Of a stretch of DNA of 17,632 bases, positions 1-7,394 are shown piece by piece (position 1 is the first letter of the stretch; every line of letters starts with the position of its first letter). The position numbers and the translations under genes are program-made. The stretch is taken from assembly GCA_029974035.1 (NCBI GenBank), contig JARKQG010000015.1:1-17632 (forward strand), in the 5' to 3' direction. Source of the DNA: Eubacteriales bacterium (GTDB lineage Bacteria > Bacillota_A > Clostridia > Christensenellales > Aristaeellaceae). The notes under the pieces are model-generated. The model made no database searches, was not told the origin of the DNA, and worked only from the letters and a program-made list of their open reading frames with translations.

Positions 1-375
1 GACCCGTCGGGCCGGTAGCGCCGGTAGCACCGGTGGCGCCCATCGCGCCGGTCGCGCCCTGGGGACCCGTCGGGCCGGTAGCGCCAGTGGCACCAGTTGC
101 GCCGGTCGCACCCTGGGGACCCGTCGCGCCGGTGGCACCGGTGGCGCCCGTCGCGCCCTGGGGACCCGTCGGGCCGGTCGCGCCAGTGGCACCAGTTGCG
201 CCGGTCGCGCCCGTCGCGCCCTGGGGACCCGTCGGGCCGGTCGCGCCGGTGGCACCGGTGGCACCTTGGGCGCCTTGCGCGCCCATTGCGCCCTGAGGGC
301 CGGTAGGACCGGTCGCGCCGGTGGCGCCCGCCTGTCCTTGCGGACCCTGCGGACCGATTGTGCCCTGGGGACCCG
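1..375 (-). repeat. Tandem 9-bp-based repeats encoding Gly-X-Y blocks
   Basis: The sequence ccctggggacccgtcg (plus strand) recurs at 57, 111, 156 and 219, and again near 365. The first four are spaced 54, 45 and 63 bases, all multiples of 9. On the coding strand each block begins GPTGPQG and is followed by three to five GAT triplets. The near-identical units favour slippage or recombination that changes length in steps of three residues without shifting frame. Confidence 0.85.
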
Positions 376-598
376 TCGGACCGGTGGGACCGGCAGGGCC
401 TGTCGGGCCGGTGGGGCCCGTCGGACCGCCGAAGGGACCGGTAGGACCTGTCGGACCGGTGGGGCCAGTGGGACCGGGGCGGCAGGGACGGCAGGGGTGG
501 TGATGCGGCGGATTGCACCAGTCGCCGCAGCCCCATCCCGATTTCGGTTCCTTGCCCCGATAGACGCCCCAGTCTTCTCCGAAGATATCATAACTCAT
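1..598 (-). CDS. Collagen-like Gly-X-Y repeat protein (BclA-like), 3' end outside window
   Basis: The minus strand is open from an ATG at 598 to the left edge (at least 199 codons). A GAGGTG ribosome site lies about 6 bases upstream (605-610). The N-terminus is a short polar segment ([11 protein letters not shown]...) rich in Cys and His (CRPCRPG), then from about residue 42 almost uninterrupted Gly-X-Y triplets: first GPT/GPA/GPQ, then GAT/GPT/GPQ. This is the architecture of bacterial collagen-like proteins such as exosporium BclA, which form surface triple-helical filaments. The usual C-terminal globular domain would lie beyond position 1. The two glycosyltransferases just upstream on the same strand suggest that its threonines (GAT, GPT triplets) are glycosylated; that is inference. 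There is no transmembrane segment or classical signal peptide in the visible part, which fits a spore-surface protein. The family is clear; the exact role is not. Confidence 0.85.
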   Translation of the reverse strand, partial: MSYDIFGEDWGVYRGKEPKSGWGCGDWCNPPHHHPCRPCRPGPTGPTGPTGPTGPFGGPTGPTGPTGPAGPTGPTGPQGTIGPQGPQGQAGATGATGPTGPQGAMGAQGAQGATGATGATGPTGPQGATGATGATGATGATGPTGPQGATGATGATGATGPQGATGATGATGATGPTGPQGATGAMGATGATGATGPTG

Positions 599-744
599 TG
601 AGTTCACCTCATGCTTGATAAAATGTGGCGGGGAAACACCCCGTTTCACATATATGCGGGCCACCATATCCCGGTGAGTTGCTTTTTGGGTATAAAGTGG
701 CGCTCCGTTTCGACGCGAAACGCGCGAGACCGGGCGGCGGAACA

Positions 745-1875
745 TTACGCCTCTTCCGCCGCCGTTTTTTGGGGTGCGGCGGCCTCCACCGCGCGGAGGT
801 CCTCTGCCAGCGGCCCGCGCACAGGGGGAAGCGCCGCCGCACTCCGGGCGTGGGCCAGCGCCCGGGGCAGAAGGCCCATGCGCCACGCCGCAGCCGCAGC
901 CAGCGCTTCCGGCGTGGCGTCCCAGGCGTGGTCCATATTGACATAGGTGTCGGATTTCCTAAGGATTTTCAGCGCCTCCTCCGCCAGAAACAGCGCCATC
1001 GGCCAATCGGCGCAATCATGACAAAAGCGCGCGAAATCCACCAGCGGTTCGCGCATATGGGGCGCTTCCGCGACGGCGCGCAAATGCCATGCGAAGGCCG
1101 CCTCCGGCCGGTTCAGCGCCCGAAGGGCGTTTGCGATCCATCCCATGGCCGCGCCGCGTTCCTCGCCCCACGTGGCGGATGGCATTGAAAGATAGACCGT
1201 CAGCGCGTCGACGCACTTTTGCCACTCGCCGCGGAACATGTACTCCCGGCCGAGGTAGCAGCGCATCCGCTCGTCTTCGGGCGCCTCCCGCACGGCCATT
1301 TCCAGGAGCGGCAAGTAGGAACTCCGGGGCTTTGACGGGTCCGGCGCGTGGCTGAGCGTCACGCCCTCAAGGCGCGGCCGCCTAAGCGGCGCGGCGCCGC
1401 GGTAATCCAGGTATTCATGCACCGGACACTTCCAGAAAAAGCCGTCGCGGCCGTGAACCTTGGCGCTGTAAAACTGCACGCCCGGGCTCCCGTCCGCCCG
1501 AAGGCTCCAGTTGTACAGGATGTTTCCCAGAATTGCCGCGCCGGGGTGCAGGGACTGCGCCGCCCGCCACGCGTCCTCCAGCCTTTCACGCCAGCCCGGC
1601 TCAAAGTATTCGTCCAGATCGGTGCTCACGCAGATGTCCGCATCCTCCGGCACCTTCGTGAGCGAAAGGTTTCGCGCCGCGTCAAACCGCCACGGGAGGA
1701 TGACCCCTTCGCAAACCACCGCCCCCCGCGCCCGCAGGCGCGCGGCGGTGGCGTCGGTGGAGCCGGTATCGGTCGCCAGGACGAGATCCGCCTCGTCCAT
1801 GGAGTCCATCCACCGGTCGACAAAGGCTTCTTCGTTTTTGCAGATCGCGTAGACGCAGACCTTCAGGCGCTTCAT
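745..1875 (-). CDS. TPR-containing family 2 glycosyltransferase (paralog 1)
   Basis: 376 residues. The N-terminal domain (about 1-190) is a GT-A glycosyltransferase: opening [16 protein letters not shown], nucleotide-sugar motif DTGSTD at 36-41, and the DXD-type metal site STDLDE at 84-89. A later [10 protein letters not shown] motif is typical of this SunS/TPR glycosyltransferase group. The C-terminal half (about 200-376) is helical and Ala-rich with TPR-like repeats. The ATG at 1875 overlaps the TGA of the upstream paralog by four bases (ATGA), indicating translational coupling. The collagen-like gene follows 146 bases downstream on the same strand. Family 2 glycosyltransferases next to bclA genes (sgtA beside bclA3 in Clostridioides difficile) glycosylate the collagen-like protein, so the same role is inferred here. 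It is cytoplasmic, with no membrane segment. The donor sugar cannot be read from sequence. Confidence 0.88.
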   Translation of the reverse strand: MKRLKVCVYAICKNEEAFVDRWMDSMDEADLVLATDTGSTDATAARLRARGAVVCEGVILPWRFDAARNLSLTKVPEDADICVSTDLDEYFEPGWRERLEDAWRAAQSLHPGAAILGNILYNWSLRADGSPGVQFYSAKVHGRDGFFWKCPVHEYLDYRGAAPLRRPRLEGVTLSHAPDPSKPRSSYLPLLEMAVREAPEDERMRCYLGREYMFRGEWQKCVDALTVYLSMPSATWGEERGAAMGWIANALRALNRPEAAFAWHLRAVAEAPHMREPLVDFARFCHDCADWPMALFLAEEALKILRKSDTYVNMDHAWDATPEALAAAAAWRMGLLPRALAHARSAAALPPVRGPLAEDLRAVEAAAPQKTAAEEA

Positions 1876-2978
1876 GACGCACCTCCGCCGCCATGCGCGG
1901 CCGCCTGCCGGAGCAATTCCACATTGCGCCGCAGCCGGGGATTCGATTCATCCAGCGCGAGGGCTTCTTCGGCGCAGGCCAGCGCCTCCTCGCGCAGGCC
2001 GAGGCGGTGCGCCGCGATGGCGCAATAGTCGCAAAGCGCCGGACCCCAGCTTTCGTCCTCCACCAGATAGCTCCCGCTGGGCCGGAGGATGGCGAGACCC
2101 CTTTTCGCCATCGCGTAGGTCATGGGCCAGTTTTCCTCCCGATAGCCCAGCGCCGCCATGGCCAGATAGGGCTCCCGCACGCCCGGGCACTCCGCGATGG
2201 CGCGGTACAGCCACGCCACGGCCTCGCTTCGCTCTTCCCTCGCCTCATAGGCCCGGGCGATAAAGCGCATCGCCGCGCAGCGCTCCTCGTCCCATCGGGC
2301 CGAAGGCATCTTCAAATATGCTTTCAGCACTTCGATGGCGCGGTCATACCGGCCGTGAAAAAGGTATTCGCGCCCCAGCCAAAAGGCGGCGCGGTCGTCC
2401 TCCGGGTCTTCGGCGGCGGCGAGCTCCAGAAGCGGCAGGTATTGTCCTCGGGATTTTTCCGGGTCGGGATGGTGGTTCAGTACGAGCCCCTCTACCCAAA
2501 CCGGGTTTTCGCCGCCCGGGCCTTCGTAGCGCAGCACTTCGTGCACCGGGCGGACCCAGCGAAAGCCCAGGCGGCGGTGAATTTTCTCCCGCGGATACTG
2601 GGTCTGGGGCGTCCCGTCGGCCCGAAAAGCCCAGGTGTAAAGATAGGTGGCGCGGGTATGCTCCGGCTTCCAGGCCGATTCCAGCGCCGCGCGCCAGCCG
2701 GGTTCGAACACCTCGTCCAGGTCTGTGCTCACGCAGATGTCCGCGTCCTCCGGCACGCGGCGAAGCGCGGCGTTGCGCGCCGCGTCAAAGCGCCACGGGA
2801 GGATGATCTCCTCGCAGACCGCCGCGCCCCGCGCCCGCAGACGCGCCACGGTCCCATCCGTCGATCCGGTATCCAGCACAATCACCCCGTCCGCCTCGCC
2901 CATGGAATCCATCCAGCGGTCGACGAACGCCTCCTCATTTTTGCTGATGGCGTATACGTAGACTTTGTACTTTCCCAA
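1872..2978 (-). CDS. TPR-containing family 2 glycosyltransferase (paralog 2)
   Basis: 368 residues from a TTG start at 2978. The frame stays open upstream to 3200, but that extension is Arg/Pro-rich and unlike the family. The TTG has a GGGAGGG ribosome site 6-7 bases upstream and aligns residue for residue with the start of the downstream paralog ([18 protein letters not shown]). The nucleotide-sugar motif DTGSTD is at 36-41 and the DXD motif STDLDE at 84-89. Other matches are HRRLGFRWVRPVHEVLRYEG in the acceptor half and TPR-like helices over about 200-360. The first 100 residues are very similar to paralog 1, so this is a tandem duplication that has diverged most in the acceptor and TPR parts. 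It is the first gene of the minus-strand set ending in the collagen-like protein. I infer sequential or alternative sugar addition to that protein. Confidence 0.87.
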   Translation of the reverse strand: MGKYKVYVYAISKNEEAFVDRWMDSMGEADGVIVLDTGSTDGTVARLRARGAAVCEEIILPWRFDAARNAALRRVPEDADICVSTDLDEVFEPGWRAALESAWKPEHTRATYLYTWAFRADGTPQTQYPREKIHRRLGFRWVRPVHEVLRYEGPGGENPVWVEGLVLNHHPDPEKSRGQYLPLLELAAAEDPEDDRAAFWLGREYLFHGRYDRAIEVLKAYLKMPSARWDEERCAAMRFIARAYEAREERSEAVAWLYRAIAECPGVREPYLAMAALGYREENWPMTYAMAKRGLAILRPSGSYLVEDESWGPALCDYCAIAAHRLGLREEALACAEEALALDESNPRLRRNVELLRQAAAHGGGGAS

Positions 2979-3023
2979 GGCAATCCCTCCCGCTTTTCGC
3001 ACCCCTGACAGCTTATGCCGGAC

Positions 3024-3082
3024 CGCGCTCCGGGGTTCCCCCGGGCGCGGCGCTTTCCGGCCGGGGGCATCTCCGGAGCGCG
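3024..3082. repeat. Nested GC-rich inverted repeat in the divergent intergenic region
   Basis: Perfect 10-base arms CGCGCTCCGG (3024-3033) and CCGGAGCGCG (3073-3082) enclose a second pair, CCCCCGG (3038-3044) and CCGGGGG (3061-3067). It lies between the divergent glycosyltransferase and MutS-like genes, immediately upstream of the plus-strand promoter. In a minus-strand transcript it would be a strong hairpin in the leader of the glycosyltransferase set. There is no T-run, so it is not a standard terminator. Confidence 0.6.
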
Positions 3083-3087
3083 CTTTC

Positions 3088-3116
3088 TTGTCCACGGAGC
3101 GTTTTCGCGGTATAAT
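3088..3116 (+). promoter_or_regulatory. Sigma-A type promoter for the MutS-like gene
   Basis: TTGTCC (3088-3093), a 17-base spacer, and a perfect TATAAT (3111-3116). The start codon of the MutS-like gene lies about 60 bases downstream. The spacing is optimal; the -35 box matches consensus at four of six positions. Confidence 0.7.
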
Positions 3117-3178
3117 CAAAGGCAGGGCGTGGCGGCGCGGGTGCGCAATGCACCGGGCCCAATCCGGGAGGGTTGCGT

Positions 3179-4858
3179 TTGGATATCGTCTTCGGGGCAC
3201 TCTGCGCTGTCATTTTGGCATGTATTGCCGTGCTCCTGCACGCGCGAAGGCGGCGGCGGTACTTCCGCAAGCTGGAAGACAGCTGGGGAAAACCCGTCCC
3301 GCCGGGGGATACGGACTCCGATGTTTTGGAGGACATCGCGTCCTACTGGCGCGAATCTTCCAAAGCGGAACCTTTCGGCCGCGCCGTGGACGACACCACC
3401 TGGAGCGATCTGGACATGGACGCCATCTTTCGGCTTTTGGATCGCGCGGAGAGCGGCGTCGGCGAGGAAGTGCTCTACGCCATGCTGAGGGAGATCGGCG
3501 CGGACGGAGAGACGCTGGCGAGGCGGTCGCGGTACATCGAGGCCATCAAGCGGCATTCCCCGCATCGGACCTGCATGCGCGCGGCGCTGCGCCGGCTGGG
3601 CAAGGCGCGCTACCACAGGGCGTGGGCATATCTGTTTCATCCTTCCGCGAAGAAGCCCGCGCACGGCGCCGCGTATGCCGCGCTGGCGGGTCTGTCGGTG
3701 GCCCTTCCCCTCCTCAGCTTTATCCAGGTGCAGTTTCTCATCGCCGTCGCCGCGGCGTTTGCCGCCAATCTGGCGGTATACTACTGGTCCGGAAGGGCGT
3801 GGATGGGCGAGATCGCGGCGATCCGCCACATCGCGTCCGTACTCACCGCCGCGACCCGGCTGAAGGACGCGTGCCCGCCGGGCATGGAGGACGCGCGGCA
3901 GGAGCTGACCCGGATCTGCCGGGAGATGAAGCCGGTGCTCCGGTGGAATGCGCTCTTTGCGATGCAGCGGCAAAACCCGTTTGACGTGATCACGGACTAT
4001 CTGCGCATTTCGCTCCAGCTGGACATGCTCTGCCTGATCCGCCTGACCGCGTTCTTTGAAAAGCACAACGCAGCCCTTCGCGCCCTCTACCGGCTCACGG
4101 GGGAGATCGACGCCTGCATCGCCATCGCGAATTTCCGCGCTTCGGGCGCGGAGACCTGTGAACCGGAGTTTACCGGGGACCTCTGCGTGCGAGCGGAGGG
4201 GCTTGCGCACCCGCTCCTCAAAACCCCGGTGCGAAACGACATCGCCTGGGACCGGTGCGCGCTCATCACCGGCTCCAACGCCTCCGGGAAATCCACCTTC
4301 ACAAAGGCGCTGGCGATTGGCGCAATCCTGGCCCAGAGCGTGTGCACCTGCACGGCCCGCATCTTTAAAATGCCCCGCGCCCGCGTGCTCACGTCCATGG
4401 CGCTGCGCGACGACGTGGAGGGCGGCGAAAGCTACTTTATTGTGGAAATCAAGAGCCTCCGGCGGATCATCTCCGCGCTGGGGGCCGACACGCCGACGCT
4501 GTGCTTCATCGACGAGATCCTCAGGGGTACGAATACGGTGGAGCGCATCGCGGCGTCCTCGGCGTTTCTCGGCTACCTTGAGAGGCAGAATTGCCTGTGC
4601 ATGGCGGCAACCCACGACCAGGAATTGACCCAAATGCTCTCTCAGTACCGGCAGCTCCATTTCCGGGAGGACCTCACCCCGGAGGGCATGACGTTTTCCT
4701 ACAAGCTGTTGGAAGGCCCCAGCGATACGCGCAACGCCATCGCACTAATTAAGCAAATGGCTTTCCCGGAGGAGATTTTGGAGACCGCCGCGGCGGCTGT
4801 GCGCCACTGCGAAGCGACGGGAAGCTGGCGGCAGAAAGGCAGGGCGGATGCGCAATGA
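3179..4858 (+). CDS. Membrane-anchored MutS-family ATPase
   Basis: About 559 residues. Two in-frame TTG codons (3173, 3179) could start it; GGGAGGG at 3166-3172 abuts the first and sits 7 bases before the second, so 3179 is preferred. Counting from 3173: a membrane helix at about 5-22 followed by an Arg run, two more likely helices at about 165-206, a helical lever region, then the MutS ATPase domain: Walker A GSNASGKST (367-375), signature EGGESYF (416-422), Walker B LCFIDEILRGTN (443-454) and ATHD (479-482). The N-terminal mismatch-reading domain of true MutS is absent and the protein is shorter than MutS (about 850 residues), so it is not a mismatch-repair MutS. It belongs to the poorly studied membrane MutS-like group. 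The stop overlaps the next gene by ATGA, pairing two ATPases. The role is unknown. Confidence 0.85.
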   Translation: MDIVFGALCAVILACIAVLLHARRRRRYFRKLEDSWGKPVPPGDTDSDVLEDIASYWRESSKAEPFGRAVDDTTWSDLDMDAIFRLLDRAESGVGEEVLYAMLREIGADGETLARRSRYIEAIKRHSPHRTCMRAALRRLGKARYHRAWAYLFHPSAKKPAHGAAYAALAGLSVALPLLSFIQVQFLIAVAAAFAANLAVYYWSGRAWMGEIAAIRHIASVLTAATRLKDACPPGMEDARQELTRICREMKPVLRWNALFAMQRQNPFDVITDYLRISLQLDMLCLIRLTAFFEKHNAALRALYRLTGEIDACIAIANFRASGAETCEPEFTGDLCVRAEGLAHPLLKTPVRNDIAWDRCALITGSNASGKSTFTKALAIGAILAQSVCTCTARIFKMPRARVLTSMALRDDVEGGESYFIVEIKSLRRIISALGADTPTLCFIDEILRGTNTVERIAASSAFLGYLERQNCLCMAATHDQELTQMLSQYRQLHFREDLTPEGMTFSYKLLEGPSDTRNAIALIKQMAFPEEILETAAAAVRHCEATGSWRQKGRADAQ

Positions 4859-5574
4859 CCAACCTTTACATCTCCGCGATCCGGCTGAAGAAGGATTCGG
4901 GATACGACGCAAGCGCGTATCCGTTTTCCCTGCCGGTGATCCAAGCCCTGAGCACCCTCCGGCTGGAAAGCCCGGTGACGTTCTTCGTCGGAGAAAACGG
5001 CACGGGAAAATCGACGCTGCTGGAGGCGGTCGCCATCGCCTACGGGTTTAACGCCGAGGGCGGCTCCCGCAACTTTCATTTTGCGACTGTGGAAACCCAT
5101 TCGTCGCTATACAGGCACCTCGTGCTGGAAAAGGGCGTGAAGCGCCCAAAGGACGGCTACTTTCTCCGGGCGGAGAGCTTTTACAACGTCGCCAGCGAGA
5201 TCGACAGGATGGAGGTTGAGGATTCCTACGGCGGCGAGTCGCTCCACCGGCGCTCCCACGGGGAGAGCTTCATGAACCTTGCGATGGACAGGTTCTTCGG
5301 GAACGGCCTGTACCTTCTGGACGAGCCCGAGGCGGCGCTGTCGCCCTCCCGGCAGCTTTCACTGCTTGCGCGCATCCACGATCTGGTCAAAGAGAACGCC
5401 CAGTTCATCATCGCAACCCATTCGCCCATCCTGATGGCCTTCCCTGGCGCAAAAATCTACCTGTTTGAGGATACGAAAATCAAGCCCGTCGCTTACAGGG
5501 ACACGGAACACTATCAGGTCATGAAGTACTTTCTGAACAACCCCGAGGGCATGCTCGAAAGGCTGTTGAAGTAA
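4855..5574 (+). CDS. AAA/ABC-type ATPase (COG3910-like)
   Basis: 239 residues. Walker A GENGTGKST (46-54), a signature-like SHGES (134-138) in place of LSGGQ, Walker B LYLLDEPEAALS (152-163) and the switch histidine in IIATHSP (188-191). The order and compact size match the predicted-ATPase group related to SMC/RecF/OLD proteins, without a long coiled coil or a TOPRIM domain. It is soluble. Its ATG overlaps the TGA of the MutS-like gene (ATGA), so the two are translationally coupled and probably work together. It is the last gene of that unit. No substrate can be read from the sequence. ATPases of this shape also occur in defence and DNA-repair loci, but nothing here specifically shows that. 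Confidence 0.85.
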   Translation: MTNLYISAIRLKKDSGYDASAYPFSLPVIQALSTLRLESPVTFFVGENGTGKSTLLEAVAIAYGFNAEGGSRNFHFATVETHSSLYRHLVLEKGVKRPKDGYFLRAESFYNVASEIDRMEVEDSYGGESLHRRSHGESFMNLAMDRFFGNGLYLLDEPEAALSPSRQLSLLARIHDLVKENAQFIIATHSPILMAFPGAKIYLFEDTKIKPVAYRDTEHYQVMKYFLNNPEGMLERLLK

Positions 5575-5961
5575 CCCTCCCTTTCAGGCATTAAATCTGT
5601 TGTAACCATTTATAAATACAACAAAATTTACAATGATTATTCACCCCTATTTTCACACTTCGTCAAATTGGCAGGTGTATCTCTTTATAATACCATTGCC
5701 CCAAATCGCTTTATGCGCCATTTATTCTGTGATTATCCCCGTAAAAGGATGCGATATAAACCTCCGTATGCGCGTTCTTGGTTTTGGGAAAGGAATTACA
5801 GCATGCGCCGGACGCATGCCTCGCCCTCTCCGAAACCCCGGAACGCCTGTCCAGCGCCGTGTGCAACCATCTTTCAGCGAGTTCACGGCGGCGTCCAAGT
5901 ACGTTTTATGCTGCGACGCGGCGGCGAGGGATCAGTCCAACAACCGAACGGAGGGCTTGCA
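5575..5961. other. AT-rich to mixed gap with possible decayed coding sequence
   Basis: No intact gene is recognised. The first 130 bases are clearly more AT-rich than the surroundings and hold a TGTTGTA/TACAACA inverted repeat and an isolated TATAAT (5691-5696) without a convincing -35 box. From about 5830 to the TAA at 5963-5965 one plus frame reads ...FTAASKYVLCCDAAARD..., faintly like the SKY-containing C-terminus of VTC-domain (polyphosphate polymerase-like) proteins, which often precede DUF4956 genes. This last point is a weak resemblance only. Confidence 0.4.
5598..5623. repeat. Short inverted repeat TGTTGTA-N12-TACAACA
   Basis: Perfect 7-base arms (5598-5604 and 5617-5623) around a 12-base AT-rich centre, 24 bases after the stop of the ATPase gene. 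It could be a repressor site or a weak terminator stem; there is no U-run of the expected strength. Confidence 0.35.
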
Positions 5962-6300
5962 ATAAACAACGCACTGACATTCAATGACATCTTCAAAAAA
6001 TCCTTTCTGGAGAGCGGCGGATTTTTGCAGGCGGTCACGCCAGCGGCGCTGCTTCAGGGCGTAGGCTGCATTCTGCTGGTCCACTACACGGGCGACGGCG
6101 TGGAAGAGCGCGTGCGCCGCGCGCTGGGCACAAACCCGTACAAGATCAAGTCAAAGACCTTGCGCAAGCATGATGTGAAAATGGCCATCGAGGTCCGCCT
6201 CCGGCGCGGCGGCACCGCGTTTATTGACGCGCTTCAAGGCGCGGAGGGCGTCAGCGATGTGACGCTCGTCCAGTACAGCGGCGACTATATCGATTGGTGA
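5962..6300 (+). pseudogene. DUF4956 membrane protein remnant (membrane domain and start codon lost)
   Basis: The reading frame encodes a family-like N-terminus (TFNDIFKKSFLE), about 18 linker residues, then the cytoplasmic C-terminal domain of DUF4956 proteins (ILLVHYTGDGVEE..., YKIKSKTLRK, MAIEVRLRRG, VTLVQYSGDY). From memory, intact DUF4956 proteins have about 110 residues of membrane helices between these parts; they are missing, with the frame preserved. The expected start is ATA (5962-5964), placed 6 bases after GGAGGG; upstream in-frame ATGs (for example 5908) lead unlike sequence. An ATG here would form the ATGA overlap used at most junctions in this window, so a G-to-A change probably destroyed the start. 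Intact homologs accompany VTC-domain and CotH-type genes; no intact partner is present here. Confidence 0.7.
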
Positions 6301-6505
6301 GGGCATTCCGATGATCAAAAACTGGCGGCACACACAGCGCCCATGAGTACGCTCCTTTCCTTCACGGAATTTGAACCGCACCGGGTTGTATGCAGATTTC
6401 TCAATCCTTGCCCGGAAGAAATACCGGAACGGGACAAGCCGGCATCTTATACGATGCCAGCGGAATTAATCCAGACCCCGTTGCGTATAAAGGAGGCCTC
6501 CTGTC
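6301..6505. other. Short non-coding or decayed stretch before the collagen-like gene
   Basis: After the DUF4956 remnant, a GTGAGGG ribosome-like site precedes an ATG at 6311 that reads only eleven codons before a stop (MIKNWRHTQRP). This may be the stump of the next gene of the decayed cluster. No promoter or known RNA was recognised in the rest. Confidence 0.3.
6491..6502 (+). promoter_or_regulatory. Ribosome binding site embedded in a perfect palindrome
   Basis: AGGAGGCCTCCT is a perfect 12-base palindrome whose first half is a consensus ribosome site 9 bases before the ATG at 6506. It has no loop, so it cannot fold on itself as a hairpin; it could pair between two transcripts or bind a dimeric protein. 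Confidence 0.6.
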
Positions 6506-7339
6506 ATGAATAGTTCATGGAACCGAGGTTTGGGCTCGACTTATCCTCAGTATTTCTGCGCAGATGATCAAAATGGCACGTCGTGTTGCAACCACCCCTA
6601 TTCATGCGAGACGCATAATTGTGTCTGTCCGTCTGGCTCGCTGGGGCCAAAGGGAGACCCTGGGTGTCCCGGCCCAAAGGGGGACACCGGCGCCATCGGC
6701 CCGCAGGGGCTCATGGGCGCAACGGAGCCCATCGGCCCCACCGGCGCTACAGGTGCGACGGGTGATGCGGGCCCAACAGGCCCTACCGGCCCCCAGGGCG
6801 ATGAGGGCCCCGCCGGTGCGAGCGCCTATGAAGTCGCCGTCGAGGAAGGCTTCTCCGGGACGGAGGCAGAATGGCTCGCCTCGCTCGTCGGGCCCACCGG
6901 CCCGGTAGGGCCTCAGGGGCCGATTCTTACGCCAGTCATTGGCTATGCTTCCAACAATGCACAGCCTTCAATTCCAATTACGCTTACAGGCACGGCAATA
7001 CCGCTGCCGGACAACCAAAACCTATCCCCGGAAATCACAGTTGATGGGGCAGACACCGTATTTACAATTTCTCAGGATGGACTGTACCGGATCACGTACT
7101 CGATCAATATTGTGACGCCCAAAGTGATTGCCGCCTATTTGCTCGTAAACGGAACACCAAACGACGATTCGCTTATTGATTCTGGTGCTGCAATCGCGCA
7201 TCTTTCATCCGACATCTTCTTAACTGTAAGCGGAACGACAACCATTTTGCTGATTTCAGCGATCGGTGATCCTCTCCAAGGAACAATTGACTTAAGTGCC
7301 GGGGGCGGCGCAACCCTCGTGATCCAGCAAATCGGCTAA
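6506..7339 (+). CDS. BclA-like collagen protein with C-terminal globular domain
   Basis: 277 residues. The ATG follows AGGAGG. Residues 1-44 are a Cys-rich head (Cys at 18, 27, 28, 34, 39, 41), with no classical signal peptide. Gly-X-Y triplets run from about 45 to 106, broken by Glu where Gly is expected in GATEPIG (about 72-78). A non-collagen insert (SAYEVAVEEGFSGTEAEWLA) follows, of a kind common in bacterial collagen-like and phage tail proteins, then GPTGPVGPQGP. Residues about 141-277 form a beta-rich domain resembling the BclA C-terminal TNF/C1q-like fold (FTISQDGLYRITYSINI, TTILLISAI), which trimerises the filament and sits outermost. A spore-surface role is inferred. It ends in a good terminator and appears to be a single-gene unit. 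Its coding DNA is less GC-rich after about 6930 than most neighbours. Confidence 0.85.
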   Translation: MNSSWNRGLGSTYPQYFCADDQNGTSCCNHPYSCETHNCVCPSGSLGPKGDPGCPGPKGDTGAIGPQGLMGATEPIGPTGATGATGDAGPTGPTGPQGDEGPAGASAYEVAVEEGFSGTEAEWLASLVGPTGPVGPQGPILTPVIGYASNNAQPSIPITLTGTAIPLPDNQNLSPEITVDGADTVFTISQDGLYRITYSINIVTPKVIAAYLLVNGTPNDDSLIDSGAAIAHLSSDIFLTVSGTTTILLISAIGDPLQGTIDLSAGGGATLVIQQIG

Positions 7340-7359
7340 CCACAAAACCATGTTCTGAT

Positions 7360-7394
7360 AGGAAGGCTTCGCTCGCGAAGCCTTCCTCTTTCTT
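7360..7394 (+). terminator. Rho-independent terminator after the collagen-like gene
   Basis: Perfect 12-base stem AGGAAGGCTTCG (7360-7371) and CGAAGCCTTCCT (7376-7387) around a CTCG loop, followed by CTTTCTTG. It lies 20 bases after the stop codon. Confidence 0.85.

Noticed and set aside
33..296. Plus-strand APVAP-repeat protein
   Set aside because: It is the complement of the collagen-like gene; the minus strand has a ribosome site, a start and the known Gly-X-Y pattern.
1..300. CRISPR-like or satellite repeat array
   Set aside because: The repeats are in 9-base steps with no unique spacers and translate on the minus strand as continuous Gly-X-Y collagen triplets.
615..660. Sporulation sigma-K promoter before the collagen-like gene
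   Set aside because: A CATA word with an AC 17 bases upstream is visible on the minus strand, but the rest of the -10 consensus does not match, so it is not listed.
1893..3008. Long plus-strand frame opposite the second glycosyltransferase
   Set aside because: It is an antisense shadow in GC-rich DNA; the minus strand has the clear family motifs.
2979..3200. N-terminal extension of the second glycosyltransferase to position 3200
   Set aside because: The extra 74 codons are Arg/Pro-rich, overlap the hairpin and divergent promoter, and have no counterpart in the paralog; the TTG at 2978 has the ribosome site.
3116..4660. 514-codon minus-strand frame opposite the MutS-like gene
   Set aside because: Its composition is Arg/His/Gly-rich with no recognisable domain, while the plus strand has full MutS ATPase motifs.
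3179..4858. True DNA mismatch-repair MutS
   Set aside because: The mismatch-reading N-terminal domain is absent, membrane helices are present, and no MutL is nearby.
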